The notes beneath the pieces were generated by a model. It was not told where the DNA came from, ran no database searches, and was given only the letters and a program-made list of their open reading frames with translations. 34,481 bases of DNA, taken from assembly GCA_005798285.1 (NCBI GenBank), contig SYKE01000020.1:1-34481 (forward strand), given 5' to 3'. How positions within the stretch are numbered: position 1 is the first letter of the stretch; every line of letters begins with the position of its first letter. The position numbers and the translations under genes were made by a program. Positions 22,715 to 31,298 of this stretch are shown in pieces. Origin of the DNA: Actinomycetota bacterium (GTDB taxonomy: Bacteria > Armatimonadota > SYMT01).

Positions 22715-23653
22715 CTACTTCGTAAAGGTTACCGGGTTCGACCACGCCCGGCGCCCGTCGGCGTCGGTGATCTCCACCCGCACGTATTTTTCCCCGCGAA
22801 TCACCGGATACTCCGCCGTGGTGAGCGCCTCGCCTTCCGGCGCGAGGAAGCGCTCCCCGCGGGAGCGCTGGCCCTTGAAGACAATGGATGCGGCGGGGGA
22901 GCAGCGCACCCGAACCACCGGCGCCCGTCGGACGGCGCCGCCGGAGAGCGTGACATCGCTCTCCACCACCTCCAGATCGACGATTTCGGGGCCCTGGGTG
23001 CTGTAGAACCGGCCGGCAGCCAGCGCGGCTTTGAGAGATTCCAGGGTTAGTTCCTCGGCCTTCACCATGAGCCAGCCCTGAAACACATCCTCCGTCACGC
23101 CGTGGGCATCGTCTGCGGCGATGCCGAAGCATGGCCCCACCTCATCCAGAAGATCATCCCAGTGCGACTCCGACAGGCTCTTGCCGATCCGGCCGCAGGT
23201 GGCGTTGAACACTTCCACCGCGAAGTACCCCTGCAGCGGCGCCAGATCGCGCAGGGTGTGGCCGCACCAGTAGGGGTGACACACCACCAGCAGTCCGCCC
23301 TGCTCGCGCACTTCCCGGATCACCTCGTTCGGATGCCGATCGTCGTACGGAACCGGCTTGTGGATGTCGATGGCGACGAAGTGGTAGCGGTCTCCGCCGT
23401 AGGGGTTCGGAGGGTGCAGCTCGCTGCCGGAGATCGCCACAAAGTCTTCCCGGCTCTCGGCGGAAACATCGGTCACCTTCCCGTGATCCGTCAGCACCAG
23501 AAAGTGGTAGCCCGCCTTACGGTAGGCGTCGAAGCGTTCGGCGACGGGCAGGCGGCCGTCCGAAACCGTGCTGTGGCTGTGTGTGTTGCCGCGGAACCAG
23601 CGTCCCGGCGAGCGGTAGAACTCGGTCACTCGTGAATCTCCCCGGCCCGACAT
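22715..23653 (-). CDS. PHP-domain metallohydrolase (CehA/McbA-like)
   Basis: A 312-aa cytosolic metal-dependent phosphoesterase-like protein. PHP motifs are visible in order: GNTHSHSTVSDG (His25, His27, Asp32), FLVLTDHGK, ISGSELHPP (Glu), LVVCHPYWCG (His) and GIAADDAHG (Asp-x-His). The C-terminal 90 residues form a beta-rich segment (VRVRCSPAASIVFKG, KYVRVEITDADGRRAWSNPV) common in CehA/McbA relatives, which include carbaryl esterases, although most members have no known substrate. ATG at 23653 is used; a GTG at 23629 is also possible. It is divergent from the TetR gene across a 176-bp region, so that regulator might control it. Confidence 0.88.
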   Translation of the reverse strand: MSGRGDSRVTEFYRSPGRWFRGNTHSHSTVSDGRLPVAERFDAYRKAGYHFLVLTDHGKVTDVSAESREDFVAISGSELHPPNPYGGDRYHFVAIDIHKPVPYDDRHPNEVIREVREQGGLLVVCHPYWCGHTLRDLAPLQGYFAVEVFNATCGRIGKSLSESHWDDLLDEVGPCFGIAADDAHGVTEDVFQGWLMVKAEELTLESLKAALAAGRFYSTQGPEIVDLEVVESDVTLSGGAVRRAPVVRVRCSPAASIVFKGQRSRGERFLAPEGEALTTAEYPVIRGEKYVRVEITDADGRRAWSNPVTFTK

Positions 23654-23829
23654 CCGCCCCGGAGGAACCCGAAGCAGGATCGGGTCCGTCTTAGAAAGCG
23701 GTTCGGCCCGAAAACTCGATCTCAGTCTGGACGCCGCTTCGCAGAAAGATCATTCTCCCTGAACTTTCCCGGCCGGCAGAAACGACTATACGTCTTGGGA
23801 CTATCGCTCCCATTGAGGATCTTGATCGA

Positions 23830-24504
23830 ATGAACCTGGCTCCACCCGAGTCCGATCCAGGCCTGTCTCGAAGAGAGCGCAAGGCCGCCGAGTCTCGCGA
23901 CAAGATTTTTCGAGCCGCGATTGAACTCTTCTCCCGAGAGGGGCTCGACGGCGTCACCATCGAGCAGATCACCGAGCGAGCCGATGTGGGCAAGGGTCTC
24001 TTCTTCCATTACTTCCCGAACAAAGAGGCCGTTCTCAACCACTTCGGCACGCTGCAGGTGCTTCGACTGCGGGAAGCGCTGGCAACGGGCGAGATTTCCG
24101 GTCCACCCCGACGGCGCGCCGAACAGGTTCTCAGCCTTCTCTGCACCTATCCAGAGATCACACCGGAGCTGGCGCGAAACCTCTTTCTCTCGGCGCTCGC
24201 CACCCGGGAGTTCCGGGAGATCGGCGGACCCAACATCTGGGAGGTTCGCAACCTCCTGGCGGAGATCATCCGGGAGGGTCAGTCAACCGGAGAATGCTGT
24301 CCCACGGCAGCGGACCCACACGCGGCCGCGCTTTTCTTGCTGGGGCAGTACTTTCTCGGGCTGCTCGCCTGGTGCTCGGGGTTCAGCACCGACTCGCTGG
24401 AAAAGACGGTGCTGGACTTCGCCCAATGCGCCTTCAACGGGATCGATGTGGAGGGCGCCCCGTGCCGGACGTGCGAGCGCGCGTCGGACGACGGCTCGCA
24501 CTGA
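23830..24504 (+). CDS. TetR-family transcriptional regulator
   Basis: A 224-aa regulator. The N-terminal helix-turn-helix (about residues 14-60) is clear: RRERKAAESRDKIFRAAIELF, GVTIEQITERADVGKGLFFHYF, PNKEAVL. The ligand-binding half is all-helical with no recognisable specificity. GAGG lies about 11 nt before the ATG. The gene is divergent from the PHP-domain gene and 110 bp upstream of an arylsulfatase on the same strand, so either side may be its target; TetR proteins usually repress a divergent neighbour and themselves. I could not pick a convincing palindromic operator in the 176-bp intergenic region. The C-terminus CRTCERASDDGSH has two cysteines (CxxC), perhaps incidental. Confidence 0.92.
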   Translation: MNLAPPESDPGLSRRERKAAESRDKIFRAAIELFSREGLDGVTIEQITERADVGKGLFFHYFPNKEAVLNHFGTLQVLRLREALATGEISGPPRRRAEQVLSLLCTYPEITPELARNLFLSALATREFREIGGPNIWEVRNLLAEIIREGQSTGECCPTAADPHAAALFLLGQYFLGLLAWCSGFSTDSLEKTVLDFAQCAFNGIDVEGAPCRTCERASDDGSH

Positions 24505-24614
24505 CTTCCCTCTCAAAAAAACTGAGGCGGTCCGCGTTCCGGATCGAGGGTTCTCGGTGAACAGCATGAGGTGTGAGAGGGCCAACTCTCCACTTCGTTT
24601 CGGAAACCATCCCC

Positions 24615-26282
24615 ATGCGTCGAATCGCCCTCTGGATGTTTCTCGCCTGCGCGCTGTGCTGCTGTGGCGCCGGGTCTGCGGCGACCGCTCCTGCCGGCGA
24701 GGCGCTCCGTGGGCGGCCGAACATCCTTCTGATCCTGGCGGATGATCTGGGATACTCGGATCTGGGCTGCTATGGCTCCGGCGTTCGCACTCCAAATCTG
24801 GACCGGCTGGCGGCGGAAGGCGTACGCTTCTCGCAGTTCTACAACGCCGCCCGCTGCTGCCCCACCCGCGCCGCGCTCCTCACCGGCCTCTATCCGCACC
24901 AGGCCGGGGTGGGACACATGCTGCAGAACTGGCATCCGCCGGCGTACACCTCCGGGATCGGGGAAGACACCGCCACCCTTGCGGAGACGCTGCGGACGGG
25001 CGGCTACGCGTCTTACCACGTCGGCAAGTGGCACGTCGGTGGAGTCGGCGCGGCGGTTGGCCGGAACCATCCCCTGAACCGCGGCTTCGAGCATGCCTAC
25101 GGCACCGGCGGCGGGGGCAACTACTTTGCGCCGCAGCCGCTCTACCGGGATCGCGAGTCGGTTCGGCCCGAGGGCGACTACTACGTCACCGATGCCTTCT
25201 CGGAGTGGGCCGCGCGCTACATTCGGGAGCACCGACAATCCGCACCGGACCGTCCCTTCTTCCTGAACCTCTGCTACACCGCGCCGCACTTCCCGCTGCA
25301 CGCCCGCACCGAAGACATCAACCGCTACCTCGGCACGTTCCGTCGGGGATGGGATCACGAGCGAGCCGTCCGTTTCGCACGGCAGCGGCAGCTCGGGCTC
25401 GTGCAGCGAGAGTGGAGCCTTTCCCATCGCGATCCCGTGGCCCAACCCTGGTCGGAGGTCCGCGACGAGACAGCCATCGCCGAGTGGGATCGACGAATGG
25501 CGGTGCACGCCGCGATGATCGATCGCATGGATCAGGGCATCGGACATGTGCTCTCGGCCCTGCGGGAGACCGGGCAGGAGAAGAACACGCTGGTGCTGTT
25601 CCTCTCCGACAATGGCGCCAGCGCCGAGGCGCTCGACTCCTGGCCCAATCCGGCTCGGGGTCACCGTCCCGGCGCGGTTGTGGGCGCCGCCGACTCGCAT
25701 CGCTGTCTGGAGATCGGCTGGGCGAATGCCGCCAACACGCCCTTTCGCGAGAACAAGATGTGGGTTCACGAGGGCGGCATCTCCACCCCGCTCATCGCAC
25801 ACTGGCCGGGGCACGTGCGCAATCCCGGTTCCGTGGCCGGTTCGGTCGGCCACATCATCGATCTGATGCCCACCTTCCTGGATGCCGCGGGCCTCAGCTA
25901 TCCGACGATGCTGGGCGGTCGCACGCTCCGTCCGCTCGAAGGCGTGAGCCTGCTGCCCGCGCTGAGGGGCAGGTCGCTCGGACCGAGACGTCTGGGCTGG
26001 GAGCATGAAGGGAATCGCGCCTATCGCGATGGAGACTGGAAAGTGGTGGCGACGCATCGAGGCCACTGGGAACTGTACGATCTGGCGGCGGATCGGACGG
26101 AAACGCAGGACCTCGCCACGCGGATGCCGGAGAAGACCCGGGAGATGGCCGCAGCCTGGCAGAAGTGGGCCGAGCGGTTGGGCGTGGTCCCGTGGGAAAC
26201 GCTGCCCGGTTCGAGTTACCGTCCCACCCCGGGCTATCGCCGAAAGTCCGAGCCGCCGCTTTCAACCGTCGCGCCGTTGTAG
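24615..26282 (+). CDS. Exported arylsulfatase-type sulfatase
   Basis: A 555-aa type I sulfatase hydrolysing sulfate esters outside the cytoplasm. A signal peptide (MRRIALWMFLACALCCC...) is followed by RPNILLILADDLGYSDLG with metal ligands Asp43/Asp44. The formylglycine site is C81-C-P-T-R in ARCCPTRAALLTG, with Cys81 the residue to be oxidised. GKWHVGG, the SDNGASAE metal site near 335 and the C-terminal YDLAADRTETQDLA block are also present. It is a complete, canonical member of the arylsulfatase A/ATSA group. An upstream in-frame start at 24573 lacks a signal and is rejected. A formylglycine-generating enzyme is needed and not seen here. It is in line with the TetR gene and with a second sulfatase 0.8 kb downstream. 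A hairpin follows the stop. Confidence 0.94.
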   Translation: MRRIALWMFLACALCCCGAGSAATAPAGEALRGRPNILLILADDLGYSDLGCYGSGVRTPNLDRLAAEGVRFSQFYNAARCCPTRAALLTGLYPHQAGVGHMLQNWHPPAYTSGIGEDTATLAETLRTGGYASYHVGKWHVGGVGAAVGRNHPLNRGFEHAYGTGGGGNYFAPQPLYRDRESVRPEGDYYVTDAFSEWAARYIREHRQSAPDRPFFLNLCYTAPHFPLHARTEDINRYLGTFRRGWDHERAVRFARQRQLGLVQREWSLSHRDPVAQPWSEVRDETAIAEWDRRMAVHAAMIDRMDQGIGHVLSALRETGQEKNTLVLFLSDNGASAEALDSWPNPARGHRPGAVVGAADSHRCLEIGWANAANTPFRENKMWVHEGGISTPLIAHWPGHVRNPGSVAGSVGHIIDLMPTFLDAAGLSYPTMLGGRTLRPLEGVSLLPALRGRSLGPRRLGWEHEGNRAYRDGDWKVVATHRGHWELYDLAADRTETQDLATRMPEKTREMAAAWQKWAERLGVVPWETLPGSSYRPTPGYRRKSEPPLSTVAPL

Positions 26283-26304
26283 TCTGCAGCCGATCATCGC
26301 ACCC

Positions 26305-26329
26305 CGCTTCGCCCGTGATGGGTGAAGCG
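26305..26329 (+). terminator. Hairpin after sulfatase gene
   Basis: CGCTTCGCCC (26305-26314) pairs with GGGTGAAGCG (26320-26329) around a 5-nt loop, with one G-U pair. It starts 23 bp after the sulfatase stop and is followed by the moderately T-rich GTACTTCTCT, so it is the closest thing here to a standard intrinsic terminator. Confidence 0.6.
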
Positions 26330-26354
26330 AGTACTTCTCTAGAGGGCCCCGACC

Positions 26355-26948
26355 ATGCCTGTTTCCCGCAAGTTCACTCTGGTGCTCGGCGCTGCTGTCG
26401 CGGCGTTCTTTTTCGGCGCCGGGCGCTCGTCCGGCCAGGGGGCGCCCGATCCCGCCGCCCTCATGACCGCACAGCGGGACGCGATGAAGCGGCTCGCCTT
26501 TATGGACGGTCAATGGCGCGGGCCTGCCTCTATCACGCTGCCGAACGGGCAGAAGCACACTGTCACTCAAACCGAGCGCGTGGGGCCGATGCTGGATGGA
26601 ACCATTCGCGTTGTCGAGGGGCGAGGCTACGAAGCCGACGGCAAGACCGCGTTCAACGCGCTGGCAGTGGTGTCCTACGATCCGGCGAAGAAGAGCTACT
26701 CGCTTCGTTCATACGCGCAGGGCCGATCCGGCGACTTCACGCTCACGCCGACGGAACGGGGTGTGAAGTGGGAGATCGAGGCGGGGCCAATGACCATTCG
26801 CTACACGGCGGAGATCGCGGACGGCAAGTGGCACGAGATCGGTGAGCGGATCCTGCCCGGCCGCGATCCGATCCGCTTCCACGAGATGACCCTCACCCGC
26901 ATCGGAGACACGAAGTGGCCGTCCGCGGATGCCGTACCGCCGCAGTAG
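26355..26948 (+). CDS. Small exported DUF1579-like protein
   Basis: A 197-aa protein with a signal peptide (about 1-30: FTLVLGAAVAAFFFGAGRSSGQ) and a compact beta-rich domain. The opening MKRLAFMDGQWRGPA, VVEGRGYEADGKTAFNALAVVSYDPAKK and the closing WHEIGERI...RFHEMTLTRIG follow the lipocalin-like pattern of DUF1579 and related domains ('FL.G.W.G...G.G...yd...'). No catalytic residues are known for the family. AGAGGG lies about 8 nt before the ATG. It sits between two sulfatases on the same strand, but a terminator-like hairpin precedes it, so membership in one operon is unproven. I recognise the fold only by pattern. Confidence 0.7.
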   Translation: MPVSRKFTLVLGAAVAAFFFGAGRSSGQGAPDPAALMTAQRDAMKRLAFMDGQWRGPASITLPNGQKHTVTQTERVGPMLDGTIRVVEGRGYEADGKTAFNALAVVSYDPAKKSYSLRSYAQGRSGDFTLTPTERGVKWEIEAGPMTIRYTAEIADGKWHEIGERILPGRDPIRFHEMTLTRIGDTKWPSADAVPPQ

Positions 26949-27120
26949 CCTCGATGAGACCTGCGGAATCTCGCAGCGTCGCGCCCCGAGTTTGTCGAAC
27001 GGCTGCGAGGCAACCTCCCACAAAACCCCGGAGCCGTTGCCCCGGAACGTCGCGGCTTGATCCGAACCGGCGCGAGACCGAGACTTTCGGAGAGGGCGCC
27101 GGTACCTGGAAGCATCTGTC

Positions 27121-29235
27121 ATGAAAAGCCGTGTGAATTGGAAGAGGCTCTCGGTAGCTTGCTCGCTCCTCGTGGTCGCCGCGGGAGCGGCTCGCTCGGC
27201 CCAATCACTCCCGGCAGTCCGGCGGCCAAACCTCATCCTCGTCCTGATCGACGATATGGGCTGGGGCGACTTCTCCTGTTTCGGCAACAAGGATGCCCGC
27301 ACCCCGAACATCGATCGGCTGGCCGCGGAGGGGATCCGGTTCACGCAGTTCTACGTGAACGCTCCGATCTGTTCGCCCTCGCGCTGCGCCCTCACCACTG
27401 GCCAGTACCCACAGCGCTGGAAGATCACGTCCTACCTCAACAATCGGGCAGACAACGCCCGGCGGGGTGTGGCCGACTGGCTCGATCCGAAGGCGCCCAG
27501 TCTGGCGCGTGTCTTGAAGTCGCACGGCTACGCCACGGGTCACTTCGGCAAGTGGCATCTGGGCGGGCAGCGCGATGTCGACAACGCGCCTCCCATCAGC
27601 GACTATGGGTTTGAGGAGTCGCTCACGAACTTCGAGGGGATGGGTCCCAAGCTATTGCCGCTCACGCTGCGCCCGGGTCAGGCGCAGCCGGGGCGGATCT
27701 GGGCCGACGCCGAGCGACTGGGCGGCCCCGTCACCTGGATGCAGCGCTCCCGGATCACCACCGGCTACATCGATGCCGCCCGACAATTCATGGATCGGGC
27801 TCAACGCGACGGGAAGCCGTTCTACATCAATCTCTGGCCGGACGACGTACACAGTCCGTTCTGGCCACCGGTGGAGAAGTGGGCCGACACCAAGCGAGGA
27901 CTCTATCTCTCGGTGTTGCAGGAGCTGGACTCGCAGTTGGGGCGGCTGTTCGATTACCTGAGGGAGGACCCCGCACGGCGCGACAACACGCTGGTGCTGG
28001 TCTGTTCCGACAACGGTCCGGAGCCCGGCGCGGGGAGTGCGGGTCCATTTCGAGGCGCCAAGACCCGACTCTACGAGGGCGGCGTCCGCTCTCCCTTGAT
28101 CGCCTGGGGTCCGGGTCTGGTCCGGAAGGCGCGTGCCGGATCTCGGGACTCGACGTCTGTCTTCGCCGCGTTCGATCTGGCGCCGTCGCTGCTTCGGGTG
28201 GCGGGGGTTCAGGCCGGCGGAGTCTCGTTCGACGGAGAGAATGTCTCCGAAGCGCTGTTGGGTCGTGCCGCGCTCTCCCGCCGGGCGCCGATCTTCTGGA
28301 GTAGACCGCCGGATCGGAAGCAAGGGGGGCCCCTGGATCCACAGCCCCAACCGGATCTGGCTGTCCGCGATGGGAAGTGGAAGCTTCTCTGCGAATACGA
28401 TGGCAGCCGATTGGAGCTGTACGATCTGGAGAATGATCCATCCGAGCGAACGAACCTGGCGGAGCGGGAGCCCGAGGCGGCAGCCCGGCTGAAGGCGGCG
28501 CTTCTGAGCTGGCGCCGATCCATGCCGTCCGACCGCGGCCCCGAGCTGGGCAGCCGGCAAGAACCCGTCGCGCCCGCCGTACCGCCGGTTCCCGTTCGCG
28601 AAACCCGCCGGATCGCGGGGTGGACCGTCCATATCAATCAGGCGTTGTTGACCGAGCAGCAGCGACTCACCGAACGGGCGCTGGAACTGCTGAAGCAGCA
28701 GTTGGATGAGATCGTGCGAAGCGTCCCCGCGCCGGCCGTGGAGCAGCTCCGTCGCGTGCCGCTCTACATCTCGCCGGAGTACCCCGGAGTCCCGCCGCGG
28801 GCCGAGTATCACCCCGGGGCCGCCTGGCTTCGCGCGAACGGGCGCGACCCGGCCATGGAGAAGGCCGTTGAGTTCACGAACGTCCGCATCTTCGAGCAGG
28901 AGGTCTCCCGGATGCCGAACTTCGCGCTCCACGAGCTGGCGCACGCCTATCACGACCGTTTCCTGCCCGGCGGCCACCAGCACGCCGGCGTCCGCGCGGC
29001 CTTCGAGCGGGCGAAAGCAAGCGGATCCTACGATCGGGTCGAGCGCCGCCACGGCTCGGGCCGACCCAACAGCTTCGACCGGGCCTACGCGCTGTCAAGC
29101 CCGGCGGAATACTTCGCTGAGAGCACGGAGGCGTTCTTCTCGCGGAACGACTTCTATCCGTTCACCCGCGACGAGCTTCGCCGCCACGACCGGGCCATGT
29201 ACGACCTTCTCCGCGAACTCTGGCGCGTCGAATAG
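27121..29235 (+). CDS. Sulfatase fused to an HExxH metallopeptidase domain
   Basis: A 704-aa exported protein with two enzyme domains. After a signal peptide (about 1-27) the sulfatase domain (35-465) has RPNLILVLIDDMGWGD (metal Asp44/45), the formylglycine site C84-S-P-S-R, HFGKWHLGG, and SDNGPEPG. A Pro-rich linker (about 475-495) follows. The C-terminal domain (about 500-704) begins IAGWTVHINQALLTEQQ and has HELAHAYH with zinc ligands His604/His608 and catalytic Glu605. Downstream AEYFAESTEAFFSRNDFYPF offers a third ligand (Glu667 or Glu670), as in gluzincin-type peptidases. I recall this metallopeptidase-like domain in planctomycete/verrucomicrobial secreted proteins, but not its name. 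Both active sites look complete, implying action on sulfated glycoproteins or mucin-like material. No terminator is visible after it; a gene remnant starts 6 bp downstream. Confidence 0.88.
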   Translation: MKSRVNWKRLSVACSLLVVAAGAARSAQSLPAVRRPNLILVLIDDMGWGDFSCFGNKDARTPNIDRLAAEGIRFTQFYVNAPICSPSRCALTTGQYPQRWKITSYLNNRADNARRGVADWLDPKAPSLARVLKSHGYATGHFGKWHLGGQRDVDNAPPISDYGFEESLTNFEGMGPKLLPLTLRPGQAQPGRIWADAERLGGPVTWMQRSRITTGYIDAARQFMDRAQRDGKPFYINLWPDDVHSPFWPPVEKWADTKRGLYLSVLQELDSQLGRLFDYLREDPARRDNTLVLVCSDNGPEPGAGSAGPFRGAKTRLYEGGVRSPLIAWGPGLVRKARAGSRDSTSVFAAFDLAPSLLRVAGVQAGGVSFDGENVSEALLGRAALSRRAPIFWSRPPDRKQGGPLDPQPQPDLAVRDGKWKLLCEYDGSRLELYDLENDPSERTNLAEREPEAAARLKAALLSWRRSMPSDRGPELGSRQEPVAPAVPPVPVRETRRIAGWTVHINQALLTEQQRLTERALELLKQQLDEIVRSVPAPAVEQLRRVPLYISPEYPGVPPRAEYHPGAAWLRANGRDPAMEKAVEFTNVRIFEQEVSRMPNFALHELAHAYHDRFLPGGHQHAGVRAAFERAKASGSYDRVERRHGSGRPNSFDRAYALSSPAEYFAESTEAFFSRNDFYPFTRDELRRHDRAMYDLLRELWRVE

Positions 29236-29240
29236 GGCCC

Positions 29241-29351
29241 CCTCCAGCCGCTGAAGTGCGCCGCCAACGACCGCTTCGCGCTGGCGGCGCGGCTGACCCG
29301 TTGAGCTATCGGCTTCCCACCGAGAAAGGCTTCTGGATCATCACCGAGTAG
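29241..29351 (+). pseudogene. 3'-end remnant of an unknown gene family
   Basis: The frame from 29242 reads LQPLKCAANDRFALAARLTR then stops. A second frame continues with YRLPTEKGFWIITE and a TAG at 29349-29351, as if one C-terminus had been split by a frameshift. The first part matches LKPLKSAANDRFALAARL at about 32.0 kb: 52 of 56 bases are identical (29241-29296 versus 32024-32079), and differences in the ANDR and ARL codons are synonymous, the mark of formerly coding DNA. Family unknown. The remnant lies 6 bp after the sulfatase-peptidase stop and borders the XRE-ImmA/PIN cassette. Confidence 0.55.
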
Positions 29352-29433
29352 GGCCGGTCGGATACCACGCTGCTTCTCCCGGACGAGTACTGATCCCTTC
29401 GAGTTAGTAGGATCCAGAGAGAGACAAGTGTGA

Positions 29434-29994
29434 CTAGCGGCCCGACGCCGGTTCGTCTGGTGGCTCGATCGCTGGAAGAAGCTCCTGGAAAGAGACCAGC
29501 TTCAGAGCGAAGCGGTGGTGCAGGCGCCATTCCTCTTTGATGGCGTCCGCCTCTGGAACCGTCAGCGCGCCTTCCTTGATGCTCCGTAGAATGATGTCGG
29601 ATGTCGTGAGGATGGAGAGGGTGGGGTAGACACGGGTCGCGGCGGTGATAGCCTTCCGGTCATCCATCGCCAGGAGCGCACCGTCTCTGTGAGCAGCGAC
29701 AATCGAAACAGATTCGCCGTCACCGAGGCCCATGCCGACCAGGTGTGCCGCCGCTTGAAGATCAGCATGCACGGAGAGGGACACTTCGTGGAACTCGCCC
29801 TGCGCCAGAGCCTTCTCCAATTCGTTTGACTGGTAGCGCTCCGAGATCTCGCGCCGCACCACGTCTGTTACCAGGAGACGATAGGGGAGGCGGGTCAAGA
29901 GATCCCGCCTCCCGATGCGCAGGAAGTTAATAAGTGTCGAGGAGTCTGATAGGAGCAGGTCGTCAGCTTCCACGACAAGGGGTTGGTCCGCCAT
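29434..29994 (-). CDS. PIN-domain protein, probable toxin ribonuclease
   Basis: A 186-aa protein with PIN-nuclease features: LLLSDSSTLINFL with Asp17, VVRREISERY with Glu49, GLGDGESVSIVAA with Glu94, and LLAMDDRKAI with Asp111/112. These are the four acidic positions that hold the metal in VapC-type RNases. ATG 29994 is chosen because GTGGGG lies about 10 nt before it; GTG 30009 would add five residues. The gene starts 18 bp after the stop of the XRE-ImmA gene on the same strand, so the two form an operon with the regulator first. PIN proteins next to ImmA-type peptidases are a known gene arrangement and are usually read as toxin-antitoxin-like. Toxicity is inferred. No VapB-like small antitoxin is present; the XRE-ImmA protein would take that role. 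Confidence 0.82.
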   Translation of the reverse strand: MADQPLVVEADDLLLSDSSTLINFLRIGRRDLLTRLPYRLLVTDVVRREISERYQSNELEKALAQGEFHEVSLSVHADLQAAAHLVGMGLGDGESVSIVAAHRDGALLAMDDRKAITAATRVYPTLSILTTSDIILRSIKEGALTVPEADAIKEEWRLHHRFALKLVSFQELLPAIEPPDEPASGR

Positions 29995-30012
29995 GCCCGT
30001 AAACCCCACGCG

Positions 30013-31245
30013 TTACCGACCGCTGCGGACCAACTCCAGAAGCTGTTCGCCCTCTGCGATCCCGAGTTTGTCGCATACGTCGAGCAGGCGTCCACCGGAG
30101 ATCGCTTCTTGCCGATAGGCTTCCACCGCCAGACGGCCAATTTCTGCGGTGAGCCTGGGCTGGTCGTCCTGTTCTCGCGCATCGGGGTTCCTGAGATGCA
30201 GAAGCCCAATGAGCTGCTGACCGAGCGGGCGCTGCAGCAAGAGTTCCTCAAGTTGCGGGCGGGTGATCCGCCCAAGGTCACTCAGCCGGTAGGCCGCGGC
30301 GTCGTAGCTCACCATGAACTCGTGGGCCAGGTATGCAACGTCTTGGTAACCAATGGTTTGAGAGCCGGGGGCGTTTCGGCGCTCAAAGTGCTCGCCACTT
30401 TCGTTCGCCACATCCCACACCCAAAAGGTCTCTCGGCTGCCCGCGCCTTTGTTCAGCGTGTCCAGTAGGTCCGTTACCCCGGCCGCCGGCATCAGGAACG
30501 CTGCGGCAAAGGCGTTGGCGCGCCGCTCCATGAGTTCGGTACCGTTCTGACGCTGCGTCACAGTCGCCGGATGGCGCAGGCGGTCCAGAAGCGCGTGGGC
30601 GTATTCGTGGCCGTATGAGAAGCGCCGTCTGCCGCGGGTGTGGCTCTCGTTAACCAGTATCGCAAGCCCGAGCGAGGGATGGGACAGAAAGAGGCCGGAG
30701 AAGTCATCTGGGAGCGCAGCGGCTGCCGCCCAGACCCCCTCACGAGCCAGGACCTCGGCGACATCTGCGATGGGGCGGGCGCCGAGATTGAGGCGCCGGC
30801 GTTCCTCATCTGCCACCGTTTCACCTTGCTCGGCTGCGTCTTCACGTCGCTCCGGCTCTGGCAGGTCATAGGCGGGTGGCGCCGAACGGGAACGCTTTCC
30901 GAGCAAACGCTCCAGGACGCACGCTTCCTGAAAGAGACCGAGGTAGCGCGAGATCTCCATCCGGACCAGGGGATGATCGGCCACTGCCGGCGCGATGCGA
31001 CAGAGAGCGACCAGCGGGCTCTCCGCCGCCGGCTCCTCGTCGCTAAGGAGCGAATTGAGGTCCCGGCGGTACAGCCGGGCCAGACGTACCGCCTCCAACG
31101 AGGTGAGCGCCCGCTTCCCGGTCTCAATATGGAGCAGCGCGGTGCGGGGAATGTTGATCGCGAGAGCAGCGTCCTCCTGGGTCAGACCACAGTTCTGGCG
31201 CGCATCGCGCAACCGCTCTCCGAGGGTGGTCTGGGTAAGGGGCAT
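30013..31245 (-). CDS. XRE helix-turn-helix / ImmA-IrrE metallopeptidase fusion
   Basis: A 410-aa cytosolic protein. Residues 8-66 are an XRE/Cro helix-turn-helix (LGERLRDARQNCGLTQEDAA, INIPRTALLHIETGKRALTS). From about 150 an ImmA/IrrE peptidase domain follows with HEYAH (His213, Glu214, His217) and the third ligand Glu240 in MERRANAFAAAFLMP. The last 100 residues are helical and unassigned. Such proteins (COG2856 fused to XRE) act as DNA-bound regulators or antitoxins whose peptidase responds to stress. AAGGA lies 5 nt before the ATG. A promoter with a palindrome over its -35 box lies 54 bp upstream, suggesting autoregulation. It is followed by the PIN gene. Sequence composition is like the rest of the window, so recent transfer is not obvious from GC alone. 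Confidence 0.9.
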   Translation of the reverse strand: MPLTQTTLGERLRDARQNCGLTQEDAALAINIPRTALLHIETGKRALTSLEAVRLARLYRRDLNSLLSDEEPAAESPLVALCRIAPAVADHPLVRMEISRYLGLFQEACVLERLLGKRSRSAPPAYDLPEPERREDAAEQGETVADEERRRLNLGARPIADVAEVLAREGVWAAAAALPDDFSGLFLSHPSLGLAILVNESHTRGRRRFSYGHEYAHALLDRLRHPATVTQRQNGTELMERRANAFAAAFLMPAAGVTDLLDTLNKGAGSRETFWVWDVANESGEHFERRNAPGSQTIGYQDVAYLAHEFMVSYDAAAYRLSDLGRITRPQLEELLLQRPLGQQLIGLLHLRNPDAREQDDQPRLTAEIGRLAVEAYRQEAISGGRLLDVCDKLGIAEGEQLLELVRSGR

Positions 31246-31298
31246 AGAGTCCTTCTTTCGCTCACGGCCCGGTTCTTGATCCGGCCCTGCCTGTCGTA

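Noticed and set aside
24513-26066. 517-aa minus-strand open frame opposite the first sulfatase
   Set aside because: Antisense shadow of an intact sulfatase.
27652-29052. 466-aa minus-strand open frame opposite the sulfatase-peptidase
   Set aside because: Antisense shadow; composition Arg/Gly/Pro-rich without domains.
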